This document shows positions 43,672 through 52,388 of a DNA stretch of 64,000 nucleotides, piece by piece; the stretch's first letter is position 1; the number at the start of each line of letters is the position of its first letter. The DNA is from V1-33 sp039795165 (GTDB taxonomy: Bacteria; Verrucomicrobiota; Verrucomicrobiia; Verrucomicrobiales; V1-33): assembly GCA_039795165.1 (NCBI GenBank), contig JBDKER010000001.1, positions 143,390-207,389 on the forward strand, in the 5' to 3' direction. The notes under the pieces were generated by a model that had not been told where the DNA came from, did not search any database, and worked only from the letters and a program-made list of their open reading frames with translations. A program made the position numbers and the translations under genes.

Positions 43672-44405
43672 GGAAGGTCGTCGGGTCCGGGGACGCCGGC
43701 CTCCGCGAGGGCGCGGCGGGCGGCTCCGTGCCAGTCGCGGTTGGCGGCCGGGTTGGCGGGGCTGGGGTGGGGAATGCGCACGATGCGGGCCGGACCGCTG
43801 CCGGCGGCGGTGCGGAGTTTGGCTTCCGCGAATCCGCCCACGCCGATGAGCCATGCGGGTTGGAGGATGCGGATGACTTCGCGGAGGTGGTCGAGGCAGG
43901 CGGCTTCGACCGGTTCCATGGCGTGGCTGGGAATTTTGTCAGGCGTCCGGTTGCGGCCGGAATCCTCGAGGAAGATGAGCGGGCAGAAATTGACCGCGAA
44001 GTGATGGCGGAAGAAGCGTTCGGCTGTGCCGAAGGAATCGCGGGCCCAGCCCCAGAGGCGTTTTCCGCTGACTTCCGAGCGGCGGCAGGCAAAGCCTTCG
44101 ATGGGGCGTTTCGGGTGTACGTGGCTGGGTTGCGAGACATTTCCGGTGATGCCCATCCAGTCGCGCACGGCTGAGATTTCGCCGAAGGGTACACCGGTCT
44201 GGGCCATGCCGAACGGGCCGGGGTTCATGCCGAGCAGGAGGATCTGGCGGGGAGCCGGGGCGAAGCGGCGGATCCATGTGGTGTGGGGATCCCATGCGTA
44301 TTCCAGCGGGTTGTAGACGTGACTGACAGGTTCCGGGAAGTGGAGGCCGGCGAGACTGGCACGGAGGCGGTCGGCTGCCTTGATGAGGAGTTTGGCGGTA
44401 TCCAT
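43668..44405 (-). CDS. SMUG1-type single-strand-selective uracil-DNA glycosylase
   Basis: 245 residues. LLGMNPGPFGMAQTGVPFGE is near-identical to the substrate pocket and active-site segment of animal SMUG1 (from memory), and VRDWMGITG, HPKRPIEGFACRRSEVSGKR, NFCPLIFLEDSGRN and IPHPSPANPAANRDW follow in the same order. This includes the catalytic Asn of GMNPGP and the HPSPAN His loop. It excises uracil and oxidised pyrimidines from DNA. A longer frame to 44636 overlaps the methyltransferase and is not used. The start shares a base with the upstream stop (TGATG). Confidence 0.95.
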   Translation of the reverse strand: MDTAKLLIKAADRLRASLAGLHFPEPVSHVYNPLEYAWDPHTTWIRRFAPAPRQILLLGMNPGPFGMAQTGVPFGEISAVRDWMGITGNVSQPSHVHPKRPIEGFACRRSEVSGKRLWGWARDSFGTAERFFRHHFAVNFCPLIFLEDSGRNRTPDKIPSHAMEPVEAACLDHLREVIRILQPAWLIGVGGFAEAKLRTAAGSGPARIVRIPHPSPANPAANRDWHGAARRALAEAGVPGPDDLP

Positions 44406-45019
44406 CAGCGTGGCTGGCTGCTGCGGCGGCGGAAGACTGCGAGGTGACGGTCGACGGATTTGCCGGGAGTGGGGAGGGCGATGGAATCCTCGTTGCGGGT
44501 GGAGACGATCAGTTCGGCGCCGGCTGCTTCGAGGGCGCGGGTGGCGAGTTCGTGTTCGCGGTCGAAGTAGCTGGTGATGACGAGGAGACCGTCGTCGCGG
44601 AGCCTCGCGAGACCTTGCTCGAAAATACGTCTCCATGCCGCGGGGTCGTTCCAGAAGTTCTGATGGCGGAGGAAGGCGAGGTCGAAGTCGTCACCGAGCG
44701 AGCGGATCCGGTCGAGCTGCGAGCAGTCGGTCGTGATGAATTCGGCATCCTTGAGCTGGGCGGCGCGGGCGCGGGCGGCGGCTTCTTCGAGTTCGCGGCT
44801 GCGGATGTCGGCACCGACGAAGCGGATGGCTGGGGCATTGGGGTGGCGGGTGCGCAGGGTTTCCACGAGGGTACTGGCTTCGCGGCAGGGCCCGCAGGCG
44901 AGGTCGAGGATCTGGAGGGGGCGGGCCGTCCCTGTCCGGGGTGTCGGCAGCGAGCGCCGCAGGAGCCGGGCGAGTGTTGCATTTTCCCTGAGGAAGCTGG
45001 TTTCGGACTGGGGGTTCAC
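44405..45019 (-). CDS. Class I SAM-dependent methyltransferase
   Basis: 204 residues from a GTG at 45019 that overlaps the lpxK stop as GTGA; an ATG at 45073 would overlap lpxK by 58 bp. The SAM-binding motif I is LQILDLACGPCREAS, motif II ends FVGADIRSREL, and post-motif segments ITTDCSQLDRI and DLAFLRHQNFWND are in order. This looks like the CheR- or UbiE-like small-molecule type. The substrate is unknown. Tight packing between lpxK and the glycosylase suggests co-expression rather than a shared pathway. Confidence 0.82.
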   Translation of the reverse strand: MNPQSETSFLRENATLARLLRRSLPTPRTGTARPLQILDLACGPCREASTLVETLRTRHPNAPAIRFVGADIRSRELEEAAARARAAQLKDAEFITTDCSQLDRIRSLGDDFDLAFLRHQNFWNDPAAWRRIFEQGLARLRDDGLLVITSYFDREHELATRALEAAGAELIVSTRNEDSIALPTPGKSVDRHLAVFRRRSSQPR

Positions 45020-46215
45020 AGCATTTTCATGGGTGGGGCCGCGCCGATGGGGCGGCAGATTCGGGAGATGCATTCCTCGAAGGCCGGGGCGTTGTCGAGG
45101 ACTTCGATTTCGACGCGGAGGAAGTAGACCGGCAGGAGGGTTTTTTCGAGGGCTGGGAAGCGCACGCTGTCCTTTTCGGTGGTGATGACGCAGTCGGCGA
45201 GCTGGTCATCGGCGCGGAGGATGCACTCGTTGATTTCGTCTTCCGTGTAGCGGTGGTGGTCGGTGTAGCGTCGTGTCAGGACAGGTTCGCAGCCGAGGCT
45301 GCGGAGGATGCGTTCGAAGCTTTCCGGGGCTGCGATGCCGCAGATGGTGCCGGCTTTGCGGCCGCGGAGGAATTCGAGGGGTTGCTGGTCTTCCGGATGG
45401 TAGACGTTCTGAAGGATGACCGGCCGGTGGCGGCAGGGAATGATTTCGGCGGTGCGGTTGAAGCGTCGGATGCGGTCGCGGATTTCGTCGTGGCCATCCG
45501 CGCTGTCGCATTTGGTCAGGAAGATGTGACTGGCGCGGCGGAGGTTGCGGGGAGGTTCGCGGAGCGTGCCGCGGGGGAGGAGGAATTCGTTGCCGAAGGG
45601 GGCATTGCGGTCGACGAGCACGATGTCGAGGCGGCGGCGGAGCCGGAGGTACTGGAGGCCGTCGTCGAGCAGGAGGGTATCGCATCCGAGTTCGCGCACG
45701 GCCCAGCGTCCGGCTTTAACTCTGTCCTTGTCGACGACCACGGCGACGCCGGGGAGGTTGCGGGCGAGCATCCATGGTTCATCGCCGGCGTGGGCGGGGT
45801 CGCCTGTGAGGTTGGTGCCATCGCTGACGATGAGCGGGGGGACTTCTGTTTCGCGGCCGGTGAACTTCTGGAGGAGTCGGGTGCGCAGGGGAGGTTTGAC
45901 GCGTTTGTAGCCCCGGCTGAGGATGGCGACGCGGCGGCCCTCCTCGCGGAGGCGGCGGGCGAGCATTTCGACGACGGGGGTTTTGCCGGTCCCGCCGACG
46001 GTGAGATTGCCGATGCTGATGACGGTGGCTCCGAGGTAGTAATCGGTTTTGACGCGGTGGCGGAAGAGGGCGAGCCGGCCTTGGACGAGGCCATGGAAGA
46101 TGCGGGAGAGTCCATTGAGGAAGAGGCGCAGGGTGCCTGCACGCACACCGCGGCGCTGGCCGAGGATGACTTCCACGCCCCATTGTTCGAGACTGTCGAG
46201 GTTTTCGCTCGCCAT
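45016..46215 (-). CDS. lpxK: Tetraacyldisaccharide 4'-kinase
   Basis: 399 residues, longer than the E. coli enzyme. It phosphorylates the lipid A disaccharide at the 4' position at the inner membrane. The diagnostic P-loop is SIGNLTVGGTGKTP (residues about 67-80), followed by LSRGYKR and VGDEP-like HAGDEPWMLAR, then LLLDDGLQYLRLRR, the catalytic Asp/DDGxQ region. FLTKCDSADG and TTEKDSVRFP are typical of the C-domain. Extra length is mainly a roughly 30-residue N-terminal addition and insertions in the C-domain. It shows that the organism makes lipid A. Confidence 0.95.
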   Translation of the reverse strand: MASENLDSLEQWGVEVILGQRRGVRAGTLRLFLNGLSRIFHGLVQGRLALFRHRVKTDYYLGATVISIGNLTVGGTGKTPVVEMLARRLREEGRRVAILSRGYKRVKPPLRTRLLQKFTGRETEVPPLIVSDGTNLTGDPAHAGDEPWMLARNLPGVAVVVDKDRVKAGRWAVRELGCDTLLLDDGLQYLRLRRRLDIVLVDRNAPFGNEFLLPRGTLREPPRNLRRASHIFLTKCDSADGHDEIRDRIRRFNRTAEIIPCRHRPVILQNVYHPEDQQPLEFLRGRKAGTICGIAAPESFERILRSLGCEPVLTRRYTDHHRYTEDEINECILRADDQLADCVITTEKDSVRFPALEKTLLPVYFLRVEIEVLDNAPAFEECISRICRPIGAAPPMKML

Positions 46216-46230
46216 GGTGTGCGGGTGAAG

Positions 46231-47094
46231 TCAGGAGAGGACGCGGAGGCCGTCGTTGTCGGCGGTGACCGTGCGGATTTCGGCGGGGGTGGGGCCCTGC
46301 CATGCGGCGAGCATGGCGCGGGCGACGGTTGGGGCGGAGTCCTCGAGGGCGAGGCAGCAGACCGTGGAACCTGAGCCGCTCAGGAATCCGCCGATGGCTC
46401 CGGCATTGACACCGTCTTCGATGATGGAGAAGAGCCCCGGGACGAGGTGAACGCGGTATGGCTGGTGCAGGGTGTCGCCGAAGCAGTCGCGCATCTTTGT
46501 GTACTGGCCGGTCGCGAAGGCTGCGGTGATGGCGCAGGCATTGCCCACGTTGAGGACGGCGTCGCGGTGCGGGATGGAGGGAGGGAGGACGCGGCGGGCG
46601 TGTTCCGTGAGCACTTCCATGTCCGGGATGAGGAGGACGAATTTGAGATCGGGAGCCACGGGGAAGCGGAAGAATTCGCCGCGGGCGTCGGTGAGGACGA
46701 AGCCGCCGAACGTGGCTGGTCCGGCGTTGTCCGGGTGGCCTTCGATTTCGCTGCAGAGGGCGAAGAGTCCGTCGCGGGTGAGAGGGGAACCGCTCAGGTG
46801 GTTGAGGGCGGCGAGGATGCCGAGGCGGATGGTGACGCTGCTGCCGAGGCCGCGGCTGATGGGGACGTCCCCTGCGACCTGCCAGAGGAAGCCGAATTCC
46901 GGGACATTGGTGCGCCGGAAGAAGAGGCGGGCGCATTCCCGCAGCATGGCGTGCGCCGGCGAGACGCTCAGCGGTCCGTCGGTGCGGGTGACGGTGAGTT
47001 CGTTGTGCAGAGCGAGAGCGATCCCGAGGCAATCGAAGCCTGGGCCTATGTTCGAGGTGCTGCCGGGGACCCTGATGGTGACCGATGCGGGCAT
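46231..47094 (-). CDS. thrB: Homoserine kinase
   Basis: 287 residues from the ATG at 47094, giving MPASVTIRVPGSTSNIGPGFD, the standard GHMP start; an ATG 11 codons upstream adds unrelated residues. The ATP-binding glycine loop is PISRGLGSSVTI. EGHPDNAGPATFGGFV and FLSGSGSTVCCLA are the other GHMP motifs. It makes O-phosphohomoserine for threonine synthesis. The gene is 15 bp upstream of lpxK in the same orientation. Confidence 0.94.
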   Translation of the reverse strand: MPASVTIRVPGSTSNIGPGFDCLGIALALHNELTVTRTDGPLSVSPAHAMLRECARLFFRRTNVPEFGFLWQVAGDVPISRGLGSSVTIRLGILAALNHLSGSPLTRDGLFALCSEIEGHPDNAGPATFGGFVLTDARGEFFRFPVAPDLKFVLLIPDMEVLTEHARRVLPPSIPHRDAVLNVGNACAITAAFATGQYTKMRDCFGDTLHQPYRVHLVPGLFSIIEDGVNAGAIGGFLSGSGSTVCCLALEDSAPTVARAMLAAWQGPTPAEIRTVTADNDGLRVLS

Positions 47095-47194
47095 GGGGCA
47101 TGAAACGGTCGATGGGGCAGGATGCAAGGTGAAGTGACGGCAGTGTTTCGGGAAAAGAATTGAAATTCAGGGGCCGGGCGGGCATGGTCGGAGC

Positions 47195-49756
47195 GTGAAA
47201 TTTCTTCCGTGTGTGACATTCCGGGAAATGATTCCGGTGGCTGGGCTGCTGGGGTTGCTGCTGCTGACCGGGTGCGGCAAGCCTGCTACGGCGGTGCGGG
47301 CGGTGACCGATCAGGAAGTGGCCGCAGAGACAGGTCCACTGCCAGCTGAGGGGACGGCGAACCGGCTGAGCAGCGAGCAGTCTGCTTTTCTGAGGCAGCA
47401 TGCCAATGATCCGGTGGATTGGTATCCGTGGGGCGAAGAAGCCTTCCGGAGGGCGAAGGAGGAGAACCGGATGGTGCTGGTGTCGATTGGCTATGCGAGT
47501 TGTCCGTGGTCGCTGCGGATGCAGCGGGAGACGTTCAGTGATCCCGTGATGGCGAGATTCATGAATCAGCGGTTTGTGAACGTGCTGGTCGACCGGGAGG
47601 AACGTCCGGATGTGAACAACGCCTTTCTGCACTATGTGTTCTGGAAGCAGAAGCAGAGTGGCTGGCCGCTGCATGTGTGGCTGACGCCGGACGGGCTGCC
47701 GTATTTTTCCGGGGTTTATTTTCCCAAGGTTTCGACTGGGTCGAGTGCTTCATGGGAGACCACGGTGGCGCATGTGGCGAACGCGTGGGCGGCGGATGCG
47801 GGGTATGTGGGGAGGCAGGCGAAGGAAGTGGCGGATCACTATCTGGCTGACTGCCGGAAGATGTGGGCGGGAGCGGATCCCGCTGGGAATCCAGAGGTGC
47901 GTGGGGTGGCTGATTTTCTGGCGCTGGCACCGGCTGAGCGGGCGAAGCGTTTTCGTGGGCTTGGCGATGATGAACTGCAGGCGGCGGCGGGATATCTTCC
48001 GGGTGGTGTGATGGAGGATGTGCTGGCGGAACTGTCTCCGGGGGAAGTGGATGCGGTCATGGAGCGTTTGCGGCCGGTACCGGCGGCCCTGCTTTTCGGG
48101 CGGGTGGGGAAGGCAGAGTGGAAGGATCGGGCGTTCCGGCGTTTTGCGTCGCAGGTGCGGGCGACTGCATTCGAGAAGATGCGGAGTCTGCATGATCCGG
48201 TGAATGGGGGATTCAGTCAGCAGCCGAAGTTCATGCAGCCGTACAATCTGGAGTTTCTGCTGCGGTATGGGGTGACGGAGCGTGCGGCGGGATTCGGCCG
48301 TGCGGCGGCATCGGTAGAGATGGCGGCCATGACGCTGCGCAAGATCCTAGCGGGTGGGATTCACGACCAGTTGGCGGGAGGATTTCACCGTTACAGTACC
48401 GATGCCTACTGGGCGGTTCCGCAGTTCGAGAAGATGCTTTATGATCAGGGTGTCATGGCCCAGGTGCTTACGGCGGCGTCGCAGGTGACGGGCGATCGTG
48501 TCTTTACCGAGGCGGCCCGGAGCACCGTGGAGTATGCGGTCAATGAGTTGTCGCATCCAGGCGGGGCTTTCTATTGTGCGGAGGGATCGAGCAGTGCGTC
48601 GTCGTCCGGTGAGATCCTGGAAGGGGTCTATTATCTATGGGATAAGTCGGAGGCAGATGCAGTGGTGGGTGCGGAGGCAGTACCGCTGCTGCGGGAGATT
48701 TTCGGGTTCGATGAGAGGGGAAATCTGCCGATTGATTCGCCGATGGTGGAGCGGTTGCCGCGGGCGAATCTGCTGATCCGGCAGCGTCCGCTGGCGGAGG
48801 TGGCGCAGAGGGTTGGTCTGAGCACTGCGGCTGTGGAAGAAGTCTGGGGAGTGGCGAGGGGCAAGCTGCTGGAGGCGCGGCGCAAGCGGCCGCGGCCGAT
48901 GCTGGAAGACAAGGTGCTGACGAGTTGGAATGGCGTGATGATTTCCGGTCTGGTGCGGACAGGATTTCATGTGGGTGATGAGGGCATGCTGGGGCGTGCG
49001 GTGAAGGCGGCGGAATTCATTCTGACGAAGATGCGGCGTTCCGATGGTGGTCTGGTGCATGCGTTTCTGGACGGTCCTTCGGCCGTGCCTGGATTTGCGG
49101 AGGACTATGCCATGTTCATCGCCGGGCTGCTTGACCTGTACGAAGCGACGGGGGATGCGCGGTGGCTGAAGCAGGCGGATGAACTGCAGGAGGTGCAGAT
49201 CCGCGAACTGTGGGATAAGGCGGAGGCGGGATTCTTCGATGGGCCGGAGTCGTCGATGATCTTCCAGCGGATCAAGTCGATGGATGAGGCGACGGAGCTG
49301 GCGGCGGGGTCGGTTTCTGCGGTGAATCTGGCGAGGCTGCGGTGGATGGCGGGGAAGGTGGAGCATGGCGAGCGCTGCCGGAAGATCATGGAGCGGTTTG
49401 CGGTGCAGGCCGGGGCGACGCCAGCGGCCTTCATGAGGTTCATTCATGCGGCGGAGTTGCTGGCTGAGCCTGCGGTGCACCTAGTGGTTGCTGGGCGGCC
49501 CGATGCGGAGGGTCGGAAGGCGCTGATGGATGCGCTGCGTCCGTGGTACCGGGGGCTGGCGTCGCTGGTGTATCTGGATGGGAGCGAGGCGAGCCGGTCG
49601 CTGGTGGCTGGGGTTCCGGGGATGCAGAGCCTGCCGGCGCAAGGTTCTGCTGCGGTGCTGCATGTGCTGCGGGACGGCAAGCTGGTCGGTTCCGCGGCTT
49701 CGGCTGGGGAAGTGGCGGCCCTGCTCGCTCCCTTGCTGAAGGTGCCGTCGCAGTAG
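47195..49756 (+). CDS. DUF255 (YyaL/Spata20-type) lipoprotein with incomplete CxxC
   Basis: 853 residues from a GTG at 47195 that supplies a basic n-region; an ATG at 47228 is possible. The lipobox LLLLTGC puts the lipid Cys at C27. The thioredoxin-like N-domain reads NDPVDWYPWGEEAF and VSIGYASCPWSLRMQRETF, so the usual CHWC is CPWS at 103-106 and the second Cys is missing. DREERPDVNN and FSGVYFP are conserved. The C-terminal alpha/alpha toroid (about 380-800) has QPKFMQPYN, GGFHRYSTDAYWAVPQFEKM and LTSWNGVMISGL, all family motifs. Family function is poorly known. It is divergent from thrB, with 100 bp between. Confidence 0.9.
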   Translation: MKFLPCVTFREMIPVAGLLGLLLLTGCGKPATAVRAVTDQEVAAETGPLPAEGTANRLSSEQSAFLRQHANDPVDWYPWGEEAFRRAKEENRMVLVSIGYASCPWSLRMQRETFSDPVMARFMNQRFVNVLVDREERPDVNNAFLHYVFWKQKQSGWPLHVWLTPDGLPYFSGVYFPKVSTGSSASWETTVAHVANAWAADAGYVGRQAKEVADHYLADCRKMWAGADPAGNPEVRGVADFLALAPAERAKRFRGLGDDELQAAAGYLPGGVMEDVLAELSPGEVDAVMERLRPVPAALLFGRVGKAEWKDRAFRRFASQVRATAFEKMRSLHDPVNGGFSQQPKFMQPYNLEFLLRYGVTERAAGFGRAAASVEMAAMTLRKILAGGIHDQLAGGFHRYSTDAYWAVPQFEKMLYDQGVMAQVLTAASQVTGDRVFTEAARSTVEYAVNELSHPGGAFYCAEGSSSASSSGEILEGVYYLWDKSEADAVVGAEAVPLLREIFGFDERGNLPIDSPMVERLPRANLLIRQRPLAEVAQRVGLSTAAVEEVWGVARGKLLEARRKRPRPMLEDKVLTSWNGVMISGLVRTGFHVGDEGMLGRAVKAAEFILTKMRRSDGGLVHAFLDGPSAVPGFAEDYAMFIAGLLDLYEATGDARWLKQADELQEVQIRELWDKAEAGFFDGPESSMIFQRIKSMDEATELAAGSVSAVNLARLRWMAGKVEHGERCRKIMERFAVQAGATPAAFMRFIHAAELLAEPAVHLVVAGRPDAEGRKALMDALRPWYRGLASLVYLDGSEASRSLVAGVPGMQSLPAQGSAAVLHVLRDGKLVGSAASAGEVAALLAPLLKVPSQ

Positions 49757-49787
49757 CCGGTGGCGGGGAGTCTTGGGGCTGGGCGGG

Positions 49788-51137
49788 TCAGAGGTCGTTC
49801 TGCTCTGCGGGTGAACTGGCTGGAGCGAGCCAGCGACCGTTGCCGATGGCAACGGGGAGCCAGAAGACGAGGGCTTCGTAGCGGGGCAGGGTCGTGAAGG
49901 CGTGGAGAGCCTGGCCATCGAAGAGGCAGGCCGTGATTCCGAAGCAGAGCAGGGTCAGTGGTTCCGGTTCCCGGTGGTGGCGGGCGACTGAGATGGCGCG
50001 GTAGAGGAAGAACGCCATGAGGAAGGCGAGGGCGGCGGCTCCGGTCTGGCCGTGGTGGTAGAGGGTGGCGACCCAGATGGAATGGGGATGGTCTGCGGGC
50101 CAGCCCACTTCTGCGGCGGCGGAATCCGGGGCGAGCCAGCCTTTGCCGAGGAGGCGTTCCTCCGGGTTGGCGAGTCGCGAGAGGATGATTCCGTAGAGGT
50201 GGATGCGTCCGGTGTCGCCGCGGTTGATCCAGCTGCGTAGTCCGTCCTGGGAAAGGCGTTCGAGGCCGGGGTCGGGCGGCAGGGAAGGGACGAGCTGGGC
50301 CTTGGGATTGGTGCGGGCCTGTTCGGCGCGCCATGCGAGGGCTGTGGAGACACCATGGAAGGTGGCCGCGCAGCCGATGGCGATGACGAGGGGGACCCAT
50401 GCGCGGCGCCATCCGCCCGAGACGAGGAGGGTGGCGAAGCCGGCCGTGGAGGCGAGGGCGGCCCCGCGGCTCTGGCAGCAGCACATGGCGAAGGCGAGAA
50501 TGCCGACGCCGATGGCCCAGCGGAGGCGGCGGCGCGCCGTCTGGGCGGCCACGTAGCCAGTGGCGGCCCAGACCGCGGCAAAGCCCCATGCGATCCCGGT
50601 GGGGACCGGATGCTGGCCGCCGTGGACGAACCAGTTGCGGAGGCGTTCCCCGAAGTGGGCTCCTCCATTGACGCCCCAGAAGACGGCGAGGCTGACGACT
50701 GCCGAGATGATGGCGATGCGGACGCAGATGCGCCGGGCGGTTTTCATCCATTGGTGGTCCGTGGCGGCCGACGAGGTACTGACGAGGAAGATGAGGAGGG
50801 CGGCGATGTCGCGGAGTGCGTGCAGGAATTCGCGGCGTCCCTCCAGGTGTCCGGCCGCGATGGAGAGGACAAAAAGGCTGGCGAGCCAGCCAGTTGCCGG
50901 GAGAAAGGTGCCGCCGGGCTGAAACTGGCGGGCGGATTCACGGTGGTGGAACAGAAGAGCTGGGAGCAGGAGGACCCAGAGCCAGACTTCGTGGACGATT
51001 CCTGCCGGAAAACACCACCATCCGGCGATAAAAAGCGCGATGCCGCCGTGGCGCAGGAGAATGCGGGTTCCGCTGCGTCGGCTGGTTTCGGCTGGCCGCG
51101 CCGGGTCGGTGGGAGAGGCGAGCACGGCATCGTTCAT
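49788..51137 (-). CDS. O-antigen ligase-like polytopic membrane protein
   Basis: 449 residues with about ten hydrophobic helices. A long periplasmic loop lies between helices late in the protein and contains RIHLYGIILSRLANPEERLL and DHPHSIWVATLYHHG, the pattern of the WaaL/Wzy_C family (Arg early in the loop, HxHN/S-type His before the next helix). It would transfer or polymerise undecaprenyl-linked glycans. Neighbouring pheA and UbiA-like genes are not LPS genes, and no glycosyltransferase cluster is present. The exact substrate is unknown. Confidence 0.82.
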   Translation of the reverse strand: MNDAVLASPTDPARPAETSRRSGTRILLRHGGIALFIAGWWCFPAGIVHEVWLWVLLLPALLFHHRESARQFQPGGTFLPATGWLASLFVLSIAAGHLEGRREFLHALRDIAALLIFLVSTSSAATDHQWMKTARRICVRIAIISAVVSLAVFWGVNGGAHFGERLRNWFVHGGQHPVPTGIAWGFAAVWAATGYVAAQTARRRLRWAIGVGILAFAMCCCQSRGAALASTAGFATLLVSGGWRRAWVPLVIAIGCAATFHGVSTALAWRAEQARTNPKAQLVPSLPPDPGLERLSQDGLRSWINRGDTGRIHLYGIILSRLANPEERLLGKGWLAPDSAAAEVGWPADHPHSIWVATLYHHGQTGAAALAFLMAFFLYRAISVARHHREPEPLTLLCFGITACLFDGQALHAFTTLPRYEALVFWLPVAIGNGRWLAPASSPAEQNDL

Positions 51138-51169
51138 GGCGGGTCGGTGGGGCCGGGCCGGGAGAAGGT

Positions 51170-52255
51170 TCAGGAGCGGGTGTCGTCCGAGGTGACCGGG
51201 TAGGAACCGAGCACCTTGACGAAGGTGCAGTGCGACTGGAGTTCGGCGATGGCCTTCTGGACGTGATCTTCCGTGCAGTGGCCCTGCACATCGACGAAAA
51301 GGAAGACCTCCCAGTCGCGCCGCCGGGACGGACGGCTTTCAATCATGGAGAGGTTGAGGTGCAGATTGCTGAACGGGGCGATGGCGCGGAAGAGCGATCC
51401 CGGTTCGTTGCGGATACTGAACATGACGGAAGTGCGGTCACGGCCACTGGGCGGAGCCGTGCGGTCGCTCAGGACAAGGAAGCGGGTGGCATTGGTGGCG
51501 CTGTCCTGCACGCTGTGGGCGAGGATGGAGAGGCCATGGAGTTGGGCGGCGAGGGGGCCGCCGAGGGCTGCGGCGTGCGGGGTGCGCGAGGCAATTTCCG
51601 CGGCGCGGATGGTACTGGGAACCTCTATGAGATCGGCCTGCGGGTGGTGGCGCTGGAGCCAATGGCGGCATTGGGCGAACACATTGGCGTGGCTGTAGAT
51701 CACGCGGATGCCGTCGGCCGGGCTGCGGGACATCAGGCAGTTGTCGATGCGGAGAAGGATCTGGGCGCAGATCTGGACCGGACTGTCTGCGAAGAGGTCG
51801 AGCGTGTGCACCGCGGCTCCTTCTGTGCTGTTTTCGACTGGCACCACCCCGTAGTGAGCGGTGCGGCGGGCCACGGCATCGAAGACCTGTTCGAGTGATT
51901 CGAGCGGGGCGTAGCGGACACTGGCTCCGAAGCGTCCGAGGGCGGCCTGGTGCGTCCATGTTCCTTCCGGGCCGAGGTAGGCGATGCAGAGGTCGTCCTC
52001 GAGGGCGAGAGCGGCCGACATGATTTCGCGGTAGATGGCGCGGATGCTGCGGTCCGGCAGGCGGCCCTGCATGTCGGCATTCTTGCGGAAGAGGCCCTGG
52101 AAGACGGCTTCTTCCCGTTCCGGGGCATAGATCTGGAGGCCCTGCTGTTTTTTGACGAGGCCGACTTCGTGGACGAGGTCGGCGCGTTCATTGAGGAGCC
52201 GCAGGAGATCGCGGTCGATGGCATCGATTTTCTGGCGGAGGTCCTCGAGCGGCAT
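51170..52255 (-). CDS. pheA: Bifunctional chorismate mutase / prephenate dehydratase (P-protein)
   Basis: 361 residues from the ATG at 52255. The chorismate mutase domain (about 1-88) begins MPLEDLRQKIDAIDRDLLRL, with the AroQ helices. The prephenate dehydratase domain starts LCIAYLGPEGTWTHQAAL and has VPVENSTEGAAVHTLD and DSATNATRFLVL, the substrate and TRF motifs. A C-terminal ACT domain (about 275-355) contains the ESRPSRR phenylalanine-binding motif, so feedback inhibition by Phe is expected. Longer frames upstream (to 52444) look non-coding and run into the divergent UbiA gene. Confidence 0.96.
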   Translation of the reverse strand: MPLEDLRQKIDAIDRDLLRLLNERADLVHEVGLVKKQQGLQIYAPEREEAVFQGLFRKNADMQGRLPDRSIRAIYREIMSAALALEDDLCIAYLGPEGTWTHQAALGRFGASVRYAPLESLEQVFDAVARRTAHYGVVPVENSTEGAAVHTLDLFADSPVQICAQILLRIDNCLMSRSPADGIRVIYSHANVFAQCRHWLQRHHPQADLIEVPSTIRAAEIASRTPHAAALGGPLAAQLHGLSILAHSVQDSATNATRFLVLSDRTAPPSGRDRTSVMFSIRNEPGSLFRAIAPFSNLHLNLSMIESRPSRRRDWEVFLFVDVQGHCTEDHVQKAIAELQSHCTFVKVLGSYPVTSDDTRS

Positions 52256-52388
52256 GGGTGTGAAGCAGTCGGAAGCGAACGGGGGAAGACATTGGACGGG
52301 AAATTGCGGCTGTCGAACGCCGAAATGGGATGCGGCTTTTTCCGCATGACACCGCGGGTGGAAGCGCTCACGGTCGCGCGACTCCCCC

